This document shows, piece by piece, positions 15,059-24,750 of a stretch of 56,220 nt of DNA; position 1 is the stretch's first letter, and each line of letters begins with the position of its first letter. Under the pieces are notes generated by a model. It was not told the DNA's origin. It made no database searches and worked only from the letters and a program-made list of their open reading frames with translations. The stretch comes from Deltaproteobacteria bacterium. GTDB lineage: Bacteria; Desulfobacterota; Binatia; UBA9968. Made by a program: the position numbers and the translations under genes. The stretch lies in the NCBI GenBank assembly GCA_016210115.1, contig JACQUW010000357.1, positions 1 through 56,220 of the forward strand. The letters are read 5' to 3'.

Positions 15059-16477
15059 ATGGCTTACGACCTTTTGATTCGTAACGGCCGAGTAATCGAC
15101 CCCACCTCAAACGTTCCTCCTCAAGTGACCGATATAGCCATCGCAGGAGAGAAGATCTGTGCCCTGGCGGGACCGGGGCAGTTGTCCGGCGATGGCGCGA
15201 ACGTCATCGCAGCCGACGGACTCTACGTCTTCCCGGGCATGATTGATCCCCACGTTCATGTTACCGACCGTGTAGCCGGGAATATGCGCGGCGGCTTCGA
15301 GTTGACGAGCCTGGGCGCCATCCATGGAGGCACGACAACTTTCTGCGACTTCACGATTACTTTGAAGAGCCGGGAGCTCCTCAAGGCCCTCGATGACCAA
15401 AGAGCGGAAGCGGATGGGATTATCTTCAGTGATTTTTGTCTGCACGCGGGCGTTCCTCCCATGGAAACCGATGATCTGCGGCAAATTCCCGAAGCTATCG
15501 CCAAGGGCTTCCCATCTTTTAAATGTTTTATGCTCAGCAGCCGCGGACGGCCGGAGATCGAGGACAGCCTGCTCTTCGGAGTGATGGAAACTTGCGCGCG
15601 GCATGGCGGTCTTCCAGGCGTCCACGCCGAGAACGGCAAGCTCATTGCTTATTTTAGTCAACGTTTGCTGAAGGAAGGCAAGAGCGGTATCCGCTATTTT
15701 GCCGCCAGTCGACCCAATGTCTGCGAAGCCGAAGCGGTGCAGCGCGCGCTAACTCTCGCCAGGGCCGCGAATTCGGCGTTGTACGTCTACCACGTAAGCT
15801 CGGCGGAGGGGGCCAACCTGATCCGCAAGGCCCGCCATGAAGGACTGCCGGTTTACGGCGAGACCTGCCCCCACTATCTTATCTTTACAGACGCGGTTTA
15901 CGGCGAAGAACTCGGCCCACTATTGAACCGGCAGCCGCCTATCCGGAGCCAGCGCGATCAGGACGCTCTTTGGGAGGCTTTGGCCGATGGCACTTTGTCC
16001 TGCGTCGGCACCGATGACGTAGCCACGACCCTGGCGCGCAAGCGGCAAGCGCCTTCCGGCCCAGACTTCATGGACCTGCCCGGAGGTATGCCTCAGATCG
16101 AGACGCGCCTGGCATTACTTTACAGTGAGGGAGTGGGCAAAAATCGGATCACCCTGAATCGAATGCTCTATCTCCTGTCCACCGGTCCAGCGCGCATATT
16201 CGGGCTTTACCCGCAGAAGGGAACCATTAGCGTGGGCAGTGACGCGGATTTGGTCCTGTTTGATCCAAATTTGGAAAAAACGATAGCCGCCAGAGACTTG
16301 CACTGCGGCGCCGACTACACCGTGTACGAGGGGTGGAAGGTGAAGGGCTGGCCGGTGACGACAATGCTGCGCGGTGAGATCGTCGCCGACAGAGGAACTC
16401 TGGTCAATAAAACCCCGCGAGGTCGATGTTGTCTCCGAAAACTGGACCCGCTTATTCTCCGAGAACCAGCGGCATGA
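15059..16477 (+). CDS. Dihydropyrimidinase/hydantoinase-like amidohydrolase 1
   Basis: A 472-residue cyclic-amide hydrolase of the amidohydrolase superfamily. The binuclear metal ligands are visible: H65 and H67 (DPHVHV), K155 expected to be carboxylated (SFKCFML), H189 (VHAEN), H245 (YHVSS) and D319 (VGTDD). The last motif is TDD where most family members read SDH. The C-terminal composite domain with GSDADLVLFDP is normal. I chose ATG 15059 because the conserved MAYDLLIRNGRVID starts there and GGAG lies 8 bases upstream. It probably opens a cyclic amide, imide or ureide ring. It is divergent from the pseudogene at 13946 and convergent with the molybdenum-hydroxylase operon 1. Confidence 0.88.
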   Translation: MAYDLLIRNGRVIDPTSNVPPQVTDIAIAGEKICALAGPGQLSGDGANVIAADGLYVFPGMIDPHVHVTDRVAGNMRGGFELTSLGAIHGGTTTFCDFTITLKSRELLKALDDQRAEADGIIFSDFCLHAGVPPMETDDLRQIPEAIAKGFPSFKCFMLSSRGRPEIEDSLLFGVMETCARHGGLPGVHAENGKLIAYFSQRLLKEGKSGIRYFAASRPNVCEAEAVQRALTLARAANSALYVYHVSSAEGANLIRKARHEGLPVYGETCPHYLIFTDAVYGEELGPLLNRQPPIRSQRDQDALWEALADGTLSCVGTDDVATTLARKRQAPSGPDFMDLPGGMPQIETRLALLYSEGVGKNRITLNRMLYLLSTGPARIFGLYPQKGTISVGSDADLVLFDPNLEKTIAARDLHCGADYTVYEGWKVKGWPVTTMLRGEIVADRGTLVNKTPRGRCCLRKLDPLILREPAA

Positions 16478-16510
16478 CGTGAACGTGCTTCGTAGCTGAG
16501 AGGCTCCGGA

Positions 16511-16975
16511 TTATTCACTCGTCCGGCTGTACTCCAAAATAGCTTCGAAGATGCCTGTGTATCCGGTGCACCTGCAGAGGTTCCCGTCCAGTCCCGCCTT
16601 AACGTCTTCTAAGGTGGGCCGCGGGTTGCGCCGCAACAAGCCCTTCGCAGCCATCAGCATTCCGGGCGTGCAGTACCCACACTGCAGCGCTCCATGTTTC
16701 AGAAACGCCCGCTGCAGGCCGTCGAGCGCCCCATCACGACTCAAACCCTCCACAGTCGCGATTTCTTTCCCCTCACAACGCGCCGCCAAGACCACACAGC
16801 TATGCACTGCCATGCCATCCAAATTCACAGTGCACGCCCCACAATGACTGGTCTCGCACCCTCTCTTGGCGCCCGTAAGCCCCAACCCGTCCCTAAGCGC
16901 ATCCAACAGCAAGGCGGTTTCCCTTACCTCTACTTCCGTTTCTTCGCCGTTCACACGAAGCTTGAGTCTTGTCAT
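16511..16975 (-). CDS. Molybdenum hydroxylase 1, 2x[2Fe-2S] small subunit
   Basis: A 154-residue CoxS/XdhC-type iron-sulfur subunit. The plant-type cluster ligands are C40, C45, C48 and C60 (GCETSHCGACTV, then SC). The helical C-terminal cluster uses C99 and C102 (QCGYCTPG) and C134 and C136 (NLCRCTGY). It passes electrons from the molybdenum centre to FAD. The ATG at 16975 directly follows the stop of the FAD subunit, so translation is coupled. Gene order on the minus strand is large, medium, small. Confidence 0.93.
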   Translation of the reverse strand: MTRLKLRVNGEETEVEVRETALLLDALRDGLGLTGAKRGCETSHCGACTVNLDGMAVHSCVVLAARCEGKEIATVEGLSRDGALDGLQRAFLKHGALQCGYCTPGMLMAAKGLLRRNPRPTLEDVKAGLDGNLCRCTGYTGIFEAILEYSRTSE

Positions 16976-16976
16976 C

Positions 16977-17846
16977 TCAATGCCACTCCATCTGCCCAAG
17001 CGCGCCAGCTATCGCCCGGCGCACAAATACGCTCACCATTTTCCGCCGATATTGCCCGCTGGCATGCGCGTCCGTGACCGGCTCCGCCTCGGCAGCCGCC
17101 GCCTCCGCCGCCTCCCGAATCACGTCGTCGGTGACCACCGCTCCCCTGAGCATCGCTTCCGCCTTGGCCGCTCTGAAGGGTACTGGAGCGACTCCACCGA
17201 GGCCCAGGCGGACCTCCGATACTCCGCCATCGCTCATACCGTCAGGAACAACAACCGCAGCTACCCCCACGATCGCTAGATGCTCGGGCGTCACTGCCTG
17301 CTTCAAATACACTCCCGCCGAACCCCGCGCAAGTTTCGGGACCGTCACCTGGCAAACCAGCTCATCAGGCTCCACTGCGGTCTCAAAATAATCACGAAAG
17401 AACTCGGCCAGCGGGATCGTTCTCGTCCCGCGACGGCTCCGCAGTTCAACCTCCGCGTTCAACGCCAGGAGAGCCGGGGGCAAGTCCGCTCCAAGCTCGT
17501 TGTGGCACAGATTGCCTCCTATCGTCCCTAAGTTCCGGATGGCAGTGGAGCTCACCAGGGTAGCCGCCTGGGCCAGGATGGGTATGGTCCCTTTCACCTC
17601 GGGTGATGACAAGAGCGTATAAAAAGTTGTCATGGCGCCGATCGCCATCCCGTCCCGACCCGATTTGATGCCCCGTAGCTCAGCCAATCCTTCCAGATCG
17701 ATCAACGCCGTGGGTGAAATCAATTTGTTCCGCAGCATGACCAAGAGCGACTGTCCACCGGCAATAGGCATCGCCTCGCTGCCGAACCGCTCCCGCTCCT
17801 CTAAAGCATTTTCCAAACTTTCGGGTCTTATGAGCCTGCATTCCAT
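16977..17846 (-). CDS. Molybdenum hydroxylase 1, FAD-binding medium subunit
   Basis: A 289-residue CoxM-type subunit of the PCMH FAD-binding fold. The two FAD loops are visible as AGGQSLLVML near residue 30 and NLGTIGGNLCHNELGADLPP near residue 105. The C-terminal CO-dehydrogenase flavoprotein domain is complete. Its start at 17846 lies 13 bases after the large-subunit stop, and its stop abuts the small-subunit ATG. It transfers electrons from the Fe-S clusters to the external acceptor. Confidence 0.92.
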   Translation of the reverse strand: MECRLIRPESLENALEERERFGSEAMPIAGGQSLLVMLRNKLISPTALIDLEGLAELRGIKSGRDGMAIGAMTTFYTLLSSPEVKGTIPILAQAATLVSSTAIRNLGTIGGNLCHNELGADLPPALLALNAEVELRSRRGTRTIPLAEFFRDYFETAVEPDELVCQVTVPKLARGSAGVYLKQAVTPEHLAIVGVAAVVVPDGMSDGGVSEVRLGLGGVAPVPFRAAKAEAMLRGAVVTDDVIREAAEAAAAEAEPVTDAHASGQYRRKMVSVFVRRAIAGALGQMEWH

Positions 17847-17859
17847 TATGGCACCCCGA

Positions 17860-20175
17860 CTAATTCTCGGCAGCCGTCTGCCCCTCGATCTCGGCGAGAA
17901 CCCTCTCGGCATTCATCGGCAACTCTTTCATTCTCACCTTGATCGCATCGTAAATCGCATTCCCGACGGCGGGAGCAATGCCGACGATGCTAAGCTCTCC
18001 GACTCCCTTTGCGCCAAAGGGCCCCTCCGGGAGCGGGACTTCGACAAAGATCGGCACGACTTCAGGGATTTCCGGGGACGACGGTATCTTGTAGTCCATG
18101 AAAGAAGGATTGGTGACCCTTCCTTCATCAAAAATTAACCGCTCATGTAAAGCGTACCCCAGTCCCATCACGGCCGCTCCAACGATCTGGCCCTTGACCA
18201 GCAACGGATTCAGCGCCGTTCCCATGTCATGGGCTGAAACGATTTTTCTAACCCGTACCATACCGGTTTCTTTATCCACCTCAACCTCGACAGCCTGGGC
18301 CCCGTATTTCCAACCCGGAACCAGCGCCTTTGCCTGCAGCCTGGTGCCGATAGGATAATCTCCCTTACCGCCGGCCCATCCTCTCCCTAAAATAGGCTTT
18401 TCTCTGATGTGGGCCGATTGCACGACCTCACGGAAAGTCAGAGAGAGTCCCGGTTGGTTCCGAGCTACGATCCTTTGGTTTTCCACCTTCAATTCGCTTT
18501 CGGGAATCTCGGTCATCTTCGAGGCGACCTCCAGAAGCTGCTTTCTGGCATCCGCCGCCGCATTCTTGACCGCGTTGCCGGCGTAAAGCGTAACTCTGCT
18601 GGAGTACGTCCCGCGGTCATAGGGCGTCACTGCGGTATCAGCGACCGTAATCCCCACCGCGTCGATGGGAAGCCCAAGTTCCTCAGCCGCGATCTGGCTT
18701 AGCACAACCACGGCGCCTTGCCCGATTTCGGACGCGCCCACGAGCACCTGGGCACTGCCATCTTCGTTAAGCTGAACGTAGGCGCCTGATATGCTGGCCT
18801 GGGTAGTCGGTGATTTCGCCACTACCGCAAGGCCGCGCCCGATATTCTCCTGCTTCGGTTCTCCCCACCCTATCGCCTCCGCGGCTCTCCGAAGGCATTC
18901 TTTGAGACCGATGCTGTAAACGACATCGCCCATCGAATTGGTGTCCCCCTCGTCGAGCAGGTTCTTCATGCGCAACTCAAGCGGATCGATCCCCAGTCGC
19001 TTCGCAATCATGTCCATCTGGGACTCGATGGCGAAAATCCCTTCCGGCACTCCCAATCCGCGCAGTTGCGTCCCCCGCACCTTGTTCGTATACACGAGCG
19101 TTGAAGTAACCCGAACGTGGGGCACCCGGTACGGACCGGTTCCGTCTTTGATCGCGCGGTTGCAGGGTGCCAGACCCTCCGCATACGCGCCCGTATTCCA
19201 CACGTAATCGACCTCCCGGGCAACCAGTGTTCCGTCTTTCATTACCCCGGTTCTTACCCGCACGAGAGGGGGTGTGGAGCCGGCGGCTGAGGTAAATTCT
19301 TCGCTCCGCGTCATGACCATTTTTACCGGCTTCCCGGTTTTTAAAGACAGGGCGACCGCGTATGGCTCCAACCGCGCCTGGATCTTACCGCCGAATCCTC
19401 CTCCGACCTTGGTGCATATCACGCGCACTTTGCTCTCGGGTAATCCGAAAAGTTCGGCCAGGAGCGTGCGCACCGGAAAAACCTCCTGCGTACAGCTCCA
19501 TACTGTAACGGAACCAATCCTGCTCTCCGCCACAACGGCATGGGGCTCCATGTAACAGTGGTGGATCTGGCTTGCGCGGAAATTGTCCTCAAAAACGTAA
19601 TCGGACAGCTGAAAACCGGCTTTCACGTCTCCGCGCTCATGAACGGCGCGGTGAACCACGTTTGTCCCCGGCACAGGTTTCCATGCATTCTGGTACCCCT
19701 TGCCGACACCGTAGCTTTCCATCTGTTCGTGCACCAACGGGGCTCCATCCCGCATGGCCTCCTCCACCTCAAAAACTCCGGGCAGCTCTTCATAGTCAAC
19801 TTCGATCAAGTCCAGAGCTTCCTCCGCAGTCCGTTCGTCTACGGCGGCCACCGCGGCCACCGCATCTCCGATGTAACAAACCTTGTCCAAAGCAAACATT
19901 GGCTCGTCTTTCACAGCCAAACCATACCTGCGCTGAGGGACGTCCTTTGCCGTGATCACGGCCCGGACCCCCGGATGTTTTCCGGCCTTCTCCGTATCAA
20001 TGCGCAGCACCCTTCCGTGCGCGATCGGGCTGCGCAGCACCTTTCCCCACAACATTCCCGGGAGCCTCACGTCCACTCCGTACAAAGCTTTGCCGGAAAC
20101 CATCTCGACACCGTCCACCCGCTCCACCGGAACCCCGATAACACGGTATTGCCCTACGTTTTGCATATCCGCCAT
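17860..20175 (-). CDS. Molybdenum hydroxylase 1, molybdopterin-binding large subunit
   Basis: A 771-residue xanthine-dehydrogenase-family catalytic subunit. The N-terminal a/b-hammerhead domain (GKALYGVDVRLPGMLWGKVLR) is followed by the molybdenum domains with VGGGFGGKIQARLEPYAVAL, the arginine loop QLRGLGVPEG, GASEIGQGA and the catalytic glutamate in GAKGVGELSIVG near the end. The AYRCSFR active-site loop of true CO dehydrogenases is absent, so this hydroxylates another substrate, probably a (hetero)aromatic. ATG 20175 was chosen because MADMQNVGQYRVIG begins the family domain; the upstream extension would cross a palindromic leader. Confidence 0.92.
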   Translation of the reverse strand: MADMQNVGQYRVIGVPVERVDGVEMVSGKALYGVDVRLPGMLWGKVLRSPIAHGRVLRIDTEKAGKHPGVRAVITAKDVPQRRYGLAVKDEPMFALDKVCYIGDAVAAVAAVDERTAEEALDLIEVDYEELPGVFEVEEAMRDGAPLVHEQMESYGVGKGYQNAWKPVPGTNVVHRAVHERGDVKAGFQLSDYVFEDNFRASQIHHCYMEPHAVVAESRIGSVTVWSCTQEVFPVRTLLAELFGLPESKVRVICTKVGGGFGGKIQARLEPYAVALSLKTGKPVKMVMTRSEEFTSAAGSTPPLVRVRTGVMKDGTLVAREVDYVWNTGAYAEGLAPCNRAIKDGTGPYRVPHVRVTSTLVYTNKVRGTQLRGLGVPEGIFAIESQMDMIAKRLGIDPLELRMKNLLDEGDTNSMGDVVYSIGLKECLRRAAEAIGWGEPKQENIGRGLAVVAKSPTTQASISGAYVQLNEDGSAQVLVGASEIGQGAVVVLSQIAAEELGLPIDAVGITVADTAVTPYDRGTYSSRVTLYAGNAVKNAAADARKQLLEVASKMTEIPESELKVENQRIVARNQPGLSLTFREVVQSAHIREKPILGRGWAGGKGDYPIGTRLQAKALVPGWKYGAQAVEVEVDKETGMVRVRKIVSAHDMGTALNPLLVKGQIVGAAVMGLGYALHERLIFDEGRVTNPSFMDYKIPSSPEIPEVVPIFVEVPLPEGPFGAKGVGELSIVGIAPAVGNAIYDAIKVRMKELPMNAERVLAEIEGQTAAEN

Positions 20176-21184
20176 GGTAGCCTCGCTTGGAAAAACTGAG
20201 CAAAGTATTTCAAGTTTGTCCGCTCGAAATTTGAAATACAGAGTTTGGGGAAAATCACTCGCCCCGTGAAATAGCGCTCCGACTGAACAACTCGACCTCG
20301 GTCGAGTTGGTATTCCACGGGGCGAGCCGCGAAGACGCAAAGCATGTCCTAAGCCAAGTCGAAGGGCACGCCAAGTTCGGAAAGATAAAAACGTTTTTTC
20401 TTTGCGCCCTCGGCGGCCTGGCGCGAAAAATTTTGTCGAGACAATTTCCCGTAAGCTGTGCCGTCGCCGAGTCGATCTTTGGCTACGCTTTTAGATGAGT
20501 TGACAGCTTATTTCAAGAGAGAGTTAGTAAGGAGTTCATTGCTGGGGTTACGTTATCCAAAGGCGCCAGAAGGCGGGTGCTGAAAGGGGCCGGCTTTTCG
20601 TCATTCCCCCGAAAGTGGTTTCCCCGTACCAGCCAGCAAAGGATCCCGGCCTCGAAACGGTGACTGGCCGCCTGATAAGCGGGATGACGTTTATCCCAGA
20701 GGTGTGCTTCGAGTCTTATTCAAGAGGGCAACTCTCTCTTCGTCGTTCCCGCGAAAGCCGGAACCCAGGTTTTCTCCCGACGCAGACACCCTCTCTTGCA
20801 CCCTCGACTTTGGAATTTGCTTTCATCGTCAGGGGCGAGTCCAGATGATCATGGACATTCCCGCGAAAGCATGTCCTGAGCCGAATCGAAGGGCGGCAAT
20901 CAAGCCTCCTTATATCAACTACTTCCATCTGGTCAATAACCTAATTAAGGCTGCCTCAAGGCACGGGCTGGCAGGCTGCCTGCGTGGCCGCACCTGCCGA
21001 CGCCCCTGTTGCTCTCAACGAAAGGGCAGCGCCCAAAGACGGATCTCTGCCATGAGACATCAAAACCTTGCGGTCGATGCGATATCTGTCGTATGAAGGG
21101 CAACAGAAACGGAGCATACGTACTATGATCACTTTGCTGGGCGCTGCTATCAAGCTGCTTAAACTAGGACTAGGAGAAGGAAAG
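20176..21184. other. One-kilobase divergent gap full of small repeats
   Basis: The gap separates molybdenum hydroxylase 1 (minus) from the binding-protein/hydroxylase 2 operon (plus). It holds a large two-tier palindrome (20258-20326), two copies of an element beginning CATGTCCTRAGCC (20342 and 20870), a CTTTGCGCC/GGCG repeat near 20400, and a GTTCCCGCGAAAGCCGGAAC hairpin near 20745. Short open frames in it lack motifs. Promoters for both operons must lie here but none stands out. Confidence 0.6.
20258..20326. repeat. Two-tier palindromic element upstream of hydroxylase 1
   Basis: Outer arms 20258-20273 and 20311-20326 (CTCGCCCCGTG and complement, 16 bases with one mismatch) enclose an inner perfect stem 20288-20297/20300-20309 (CAACTCGACC and complement) with a 2-base loop. 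It starts 83 bases upstream of the large-subunit ATG, so it lies in the leader if transcription begins farther out. Confidence 0.75.
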
Positions 21185-22180
21185 ATGGTTGCCAAACCAT
21201 ACCTGGAAGGAGCGGGCGTTGCCATTTCTTTATTTCTTGCGGCCTCTTCCGCGTTCCCCGCCGAGCTTACCAAATTAGGCGTGGGAATTCTTTTGGGAAC
21301 GGCTGAGTTTAGCCCGACCTACATCGCCCAAAAAAGAGGATTCTTCGAGAAATACGGGCTGGATGTGGAGCTTATCTATTTCCAGGGGGGCTCTCAAGCC
21401 ATCCAGGCCATGCTGGGAGGCGAGCTTCCGTTGACCGTGACGGCGGGGCCCGAGGGGGTGATTGCAAAGCTTCAGGGCGCGGACCTTCTTCTGCTCTCAG
21501 CCAATAATCCGACGATGCTTTTCACCCTTTTTGTCGCGCCGGAAATTAAAAAAGCGGCGGACCTGCGGGGAAAGAGAGCCGGTATCAGCCGCTTCGGTTC
21601 CTCTTCCGATTTTTCACTAAGATACATTCTTAAGTCCTTGAACCTGGGGGAGCGAGACGTCACCATCGTGCAGGTGGGAGACAACCCGACCCGACTTGCC
21701 GCCTTAAAATCCAATGCCATTCAGGCCTCGGTCTTCATAGTGCCCAACACGGTGCGCGCGAAGAAGGCGGGATTTGTTCCGATGGTGGAAGCTTACAAGC
21801 TGGGGCTAAAGTTTCACGGAAGCGGAATCGCTACCACCGGGGCATTCATGAGAAAGAACCGCCCGATCGTCAAGAGGTTCTTCATGGGATTCCTGGAAGG
21901 CGTGCATTACGCGAAAACCCATGAAGCGGACAGCGTCCGTCTGATCACCGACCTGATGAGGTTGAAAGATCCGGACGAAGCCGAGGAAAGCTACCGCGTG
22001 ATCGTTCAGAATATGCAGCCACGCAAACCCTATCCGGCCAAGGAGGGAGTGGAAACAGTGCTGCGCAACATAGCCAGTACCCTTCCGAAAGCGCAGGCCG
22101 CAAAGGCCGAGGATCTCGTTGATGACAGCATCTTGCGGGAGCTCGATGAAAGCGGCTTTATCGATAAGCTCTATAAGTGA
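21185..22180 (+). CDS. ABC-type solute-binding protein (NMT1/SsuA-like)
   Basis: A 331-residue exported protein. The signal peptide (GVAISLFLAASSAFPA) is followed by KLGVGILLGTAEFSPTYIAQ, RGFFEKYGLDVELIYFQGG and DLRGKRAGISRFGSSSD, the usual NMT1-like pattern. An AGGAGAAGGAAAG site lies directly before the ATG at 21185. It is the first gene of a plus-strand operon with molybdenum hydroxylase 2 (22384-26127), separated by a 200-base spacer. The layout implies that it captures the substrate, or its precursor, for that enzyme. Confidence 0.88.
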   Translation: MVAKPYLEGAGVAISLFLAASSAFPAELTKLGVGILLGTAEFSPTYIAQKRGFFEKYGLDVELIYFQGGSQAIQAMLGGELPLTVTAGPEGVIAKLQGADLLLLSANNPTMLFTLFVAPEIKKAADLRGKRAGISRFGSSSDFSLRYILKSLNLGERDVTIVQVGDNPTRLAALKSNAIQASVFIVPNTVRAKKAGFVPMVEAYKLGLKFHGSGIATTGAFMRKNRPIVKRFFMGFLEGVHYAKTHEADSVRLITDLMRLKDPDEAEESYRVIVQNMQPRKPYPAKEGVETVLRNIASTLPKAQAAKAEDLVDDSILRELDESGFIDKLYK

Positions 22181-22383
22181 GCGGCCTCAGCCGGAAGCGA
22201 CCGAAGTTTTCCACGCCGCCTCATAAATCCCCCGCTCGGCTGCACAGCAGCGCTCGCCGCCCCCTTTGCCAAAGGGGCCAGACAGCCGCATCGCGGCTGG
22301 ATGGGGGATTTGATGGACAGCCGCGGCCGATCTTGCTACAGATGAGGGCCGCCCGAAAGGCGCACTCAAAATAGAGGATTTTC

Positions 22384-24750
22384 ATGACCGACGAAATCAT
22401 ACAAGAGCCGGCGGGCAAGCGAGCTTACCGGCGCAAAGAGGCGGCGCGTCTGGTGCGTGGAGCAGGATGCTACGTTGACGATCTTCAGTTCCCCGACACG
22501 GCTTACGCCGCTTTTGTCCGCAGTTCCGCGGCGCGCGCCACGATTACGCGCCTGGACTTGAGCCCGGCGCGCGCATGCCCCGGCGTTCTGGCGGTTGTCT
22601 CGTCTCTGGACATTACTGGTGAAATCCGTCCATCTCGAGGCCCACAAGGACCTTTAGCCAACTTGTTCGCATACCCGTTGGTACGCGGCAGCGTGTGCTA
22701 CGTTGGCGAGCCGGTTGCCGTAGTCGTGGCGGAGAGCCGCTATCAAGCACAGGATGGAGCCGATGCTATAGTTGTGGATTACGATCTCCTGCCGCCAATT
22801 CTGGATCCGGAGACGGCGCTTCAACCTGAGGCCGCCCGGGTATTCGACGACCTAGCTTCCAATATCGTCCAGGAGGTCCATATTGGCGGTGACGGTGTCG
22901 AGCAGGCGTTCTCTCAAGCGGACCACGTGATCTCTGAGCGCTTCCGAACGCAAAGATTGGCGGCCTGCCCGCTCGAACCGCGCGCTTGCGCCGCCGTGTT
23001 TGACGCGGCGACCGGCCGTTACACTCTGTGGAGCTCAACGGTGACAATCCACGCCGTGCGACTACAAGTCGCGGAATCGTTGGGCGTCGCGGAAAATCGG
23101 GTGCGGGTTATTGCGCCGGATGTCGGCGGTTCTTTCGGTGGGAAGGTCCATCCTTATCCGGAAGAGATCCTGTTAGCCTACCTGGCGAAGCGTTTGAGCC
23201 GCCCGGTCAAGTGGGCTGAAACGAGAATCGAACATTTGACGAACGTGCGGCAGGGCAGGGACCAAATCCACTATGTGCAGGCTGCAGTCAGAAATGACGG
23301 GCGCGTTCTGGCTTTAAAGAGCAAAATCATCGCCGACTTCGGCGCCACGACTCGCTTTATCAATTCACTTCCGGCCGCCGCCCTCTATTCGACCGGCGCC
23401 TATGACATTCAATGTCACCAGGTCGACGCCTTCGGCGTGCTGACAAACAAAACTCCGCAAGGACCGGTACGCGGCATCGGTAAAGCAGATGCCGCCTATG
23501 TGATCGAGCGCCTCATGGACATTATCGCCCGCCGACTCGACATGGACCCGGCGGAAGTGAGGATGAAAAATTTTGTGCGGGAAGACGCGTTTCCGTACCG
23601 GACTGCGACAGGATCTCTTTTGGACAGTGGACGCTACGCCACGTGCCTGCGCAAGGCACTGGATCTTGCAGGCTACGAGGAACTGAGAAGGCAGCAAGGA
23701 GAGCTTAGAAAGAAGGGTGTGCTACGCGGCATCGGAATGTGTCTGGTCATCGAGCCCACGAGTGCCGCGCGGCCGGGTCAAGGAGGAGCCTATGGCGCGT
23801 GCCGGGTTCGGATGGAGCCGTCGGGCAGCGTGAGCGCGTTCCCGGCCTACGGACACCAGGGACAGGGGCATCAGACGGCCATCGCGCGGATTATTGCAGA
23901 TCGTCTCGGAATTTTACCGGACGAAATCGAAGTGTTTGCGGGAGATACTGCCGCATCCCCTTATGGCCCGGCGGCAATCAGCAGTAGGTCGGCGGTGATC
24001 CTGATGCCCGCGGTTCATGTAGCCGCCATGAATCTGCGAGAGAAGATCCTTCGCATTGCCGGTCATGTTCTTGAGATCGACCCCGGGGATTTGCGCCTCG
24101 AGCGAGGCATGGTGCGAGCCGCCGGTGCTCCGGAACGAGCGCTACAACTGCGCGAGATCGCGCGTATCGCCTATGCGGACGTTTATCGGCTTCCGCCAGG
24201 TCTTGAGCCGGGTCTCGAGGTGACGGGTTACTTTAGCGCGCCTAACATCACTTGGACGCCGGACGAGAAAGGGCGTCGAAACGAGTTTGTAGCCGTCCCC
24301 TATGAGGCCACAGTCGCCGTCGTGGACGTCGACGGCACAACCGGAGGGATGCAGATCGCGAAGTACGTGACGGTCCACGACTGCGGGACGAGACTGGTTC
24401 CCGAGATCGTCGAAACCCAGCACTACGGAAGTATCGCCCAAGGGCTCGGAGAGGCGCTCTTCGAGGAAATGCGGTACGACGAGAACGGCCAGCCATTGAA
24501 TTCGACTTTCATGGATTACCTTCTTCCAACCGTTAACGATATTCCCCCAGTCGAAACGGACCACCTTGTCACGCCGTCGCCTTTTACGCCACTCGGCGCT
24601 AAGGGAGGCGGTGAGACGGGGACTTTGAGTCCGCCTGCAGCATTGGGCAACGCCATCGAGGATGCGTTGGCGCCGTTAAAGGTGAGAGTCAAAGAAAGGC
24701 CCTACACTTCTGACCGCTTGTGGAAAGCGATGAATGAGGAGGCGTCGTGA
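22384..24750 (+). CDS. Molybdenum hydroxylase 2, molybdopterin-binding large subunit
   Basis: A 788-residue catalytic subunit of the xanthine-dehydrogenase family. It begins with RRKEAARLVRGAGCYVDDLQ of the hammerhead domain. VGGSFGGKVHPYPEEILLAY, the arginine loop GPVRGIGKADAAY, and the catalytic glutamate in GAKGGGETGTLSPPAAL follow. It is clearly a different subfamily from hydroxylase 1, with many differences in the substrate loop. The stop overlaps the GTG of the small subunit by four bases (GTGA). Gene order is large, small, medium, unlike hydroxylase 1. It probably inserts oxygen from water into an aromatic or heteroaromatic ring. Confidence 0.92.
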   Translation: MTDEIIQEPAGKRAYRRKEAARLVRGAGCYVDDLQFPDTAYAAFVRSSAARATITRLDLSPARACPGVLAVVSSLDITGEIRPSRGPQGPLANLFAYPLVRGSVCYVGEPVAVVVAESRYQAQDGADAIVVDYDLLPPILDPETALQPEAARVFDDLASNIVQEVHIGGDGVEQAFSQADHVISERFRTQRLAACPLEPRACAAVFDAATGRYTLWSSTVTIHAVRLQVAESLGVAENRVRVIAPDVGGSFGGKVHPYPEEILLAYLAKRLSRPVKWAETRIEHLTNVRQGRDQIHYVQAAVRNDGRVLALKSKIIADFGATTRFINSLPAAALYSTGAYDIQCHQVDAFGVLTNKTPQGPVRGIGKADAAYVIERLMDIIARRLDMDPAEVRMKNFVREDAFPYRTATGSLLDSGRYATCLRKALDLAGYEELRRQQGELRKKGVLRGIGMCLVIEPTSAARPGQGGAYGACRVRMEPSGSVSAFPAYGHQGQGHQTAIARIIADRLGILPDEIEVFAGDTAASPYGPAAISSRSAVILMPAVHVAAMNLREKILRIAGHVLEIDPGDLRLERGMVRAAGAPERALQLREIARIAYADVYRLPPGLEPGLEVTGYFSAPNITWTPDEKGRRNEFVAVPYEATVAVVDVDGTTGGMQIAKYVTVHDCGTRLVPEIVETQHYGSIAQGLGEALFEEMRYDENGQPLNSTFMDYLLPTVNDIPPVETDHLVTPSPFTPLGAKGGGETGTLSPPAALGNAIEDALAPLKVRVKERPYTSDRLWKAMNEEAS

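Noticed and set aside
17860..20175. Aerobic CO dehydrogenase (coxL)
   Set aside because: The AYRCSFR loop of form I CO dehydrogenase is absent in this and the other three large subunits, so only the broader xanthine-dehydrogenase family is claimed.
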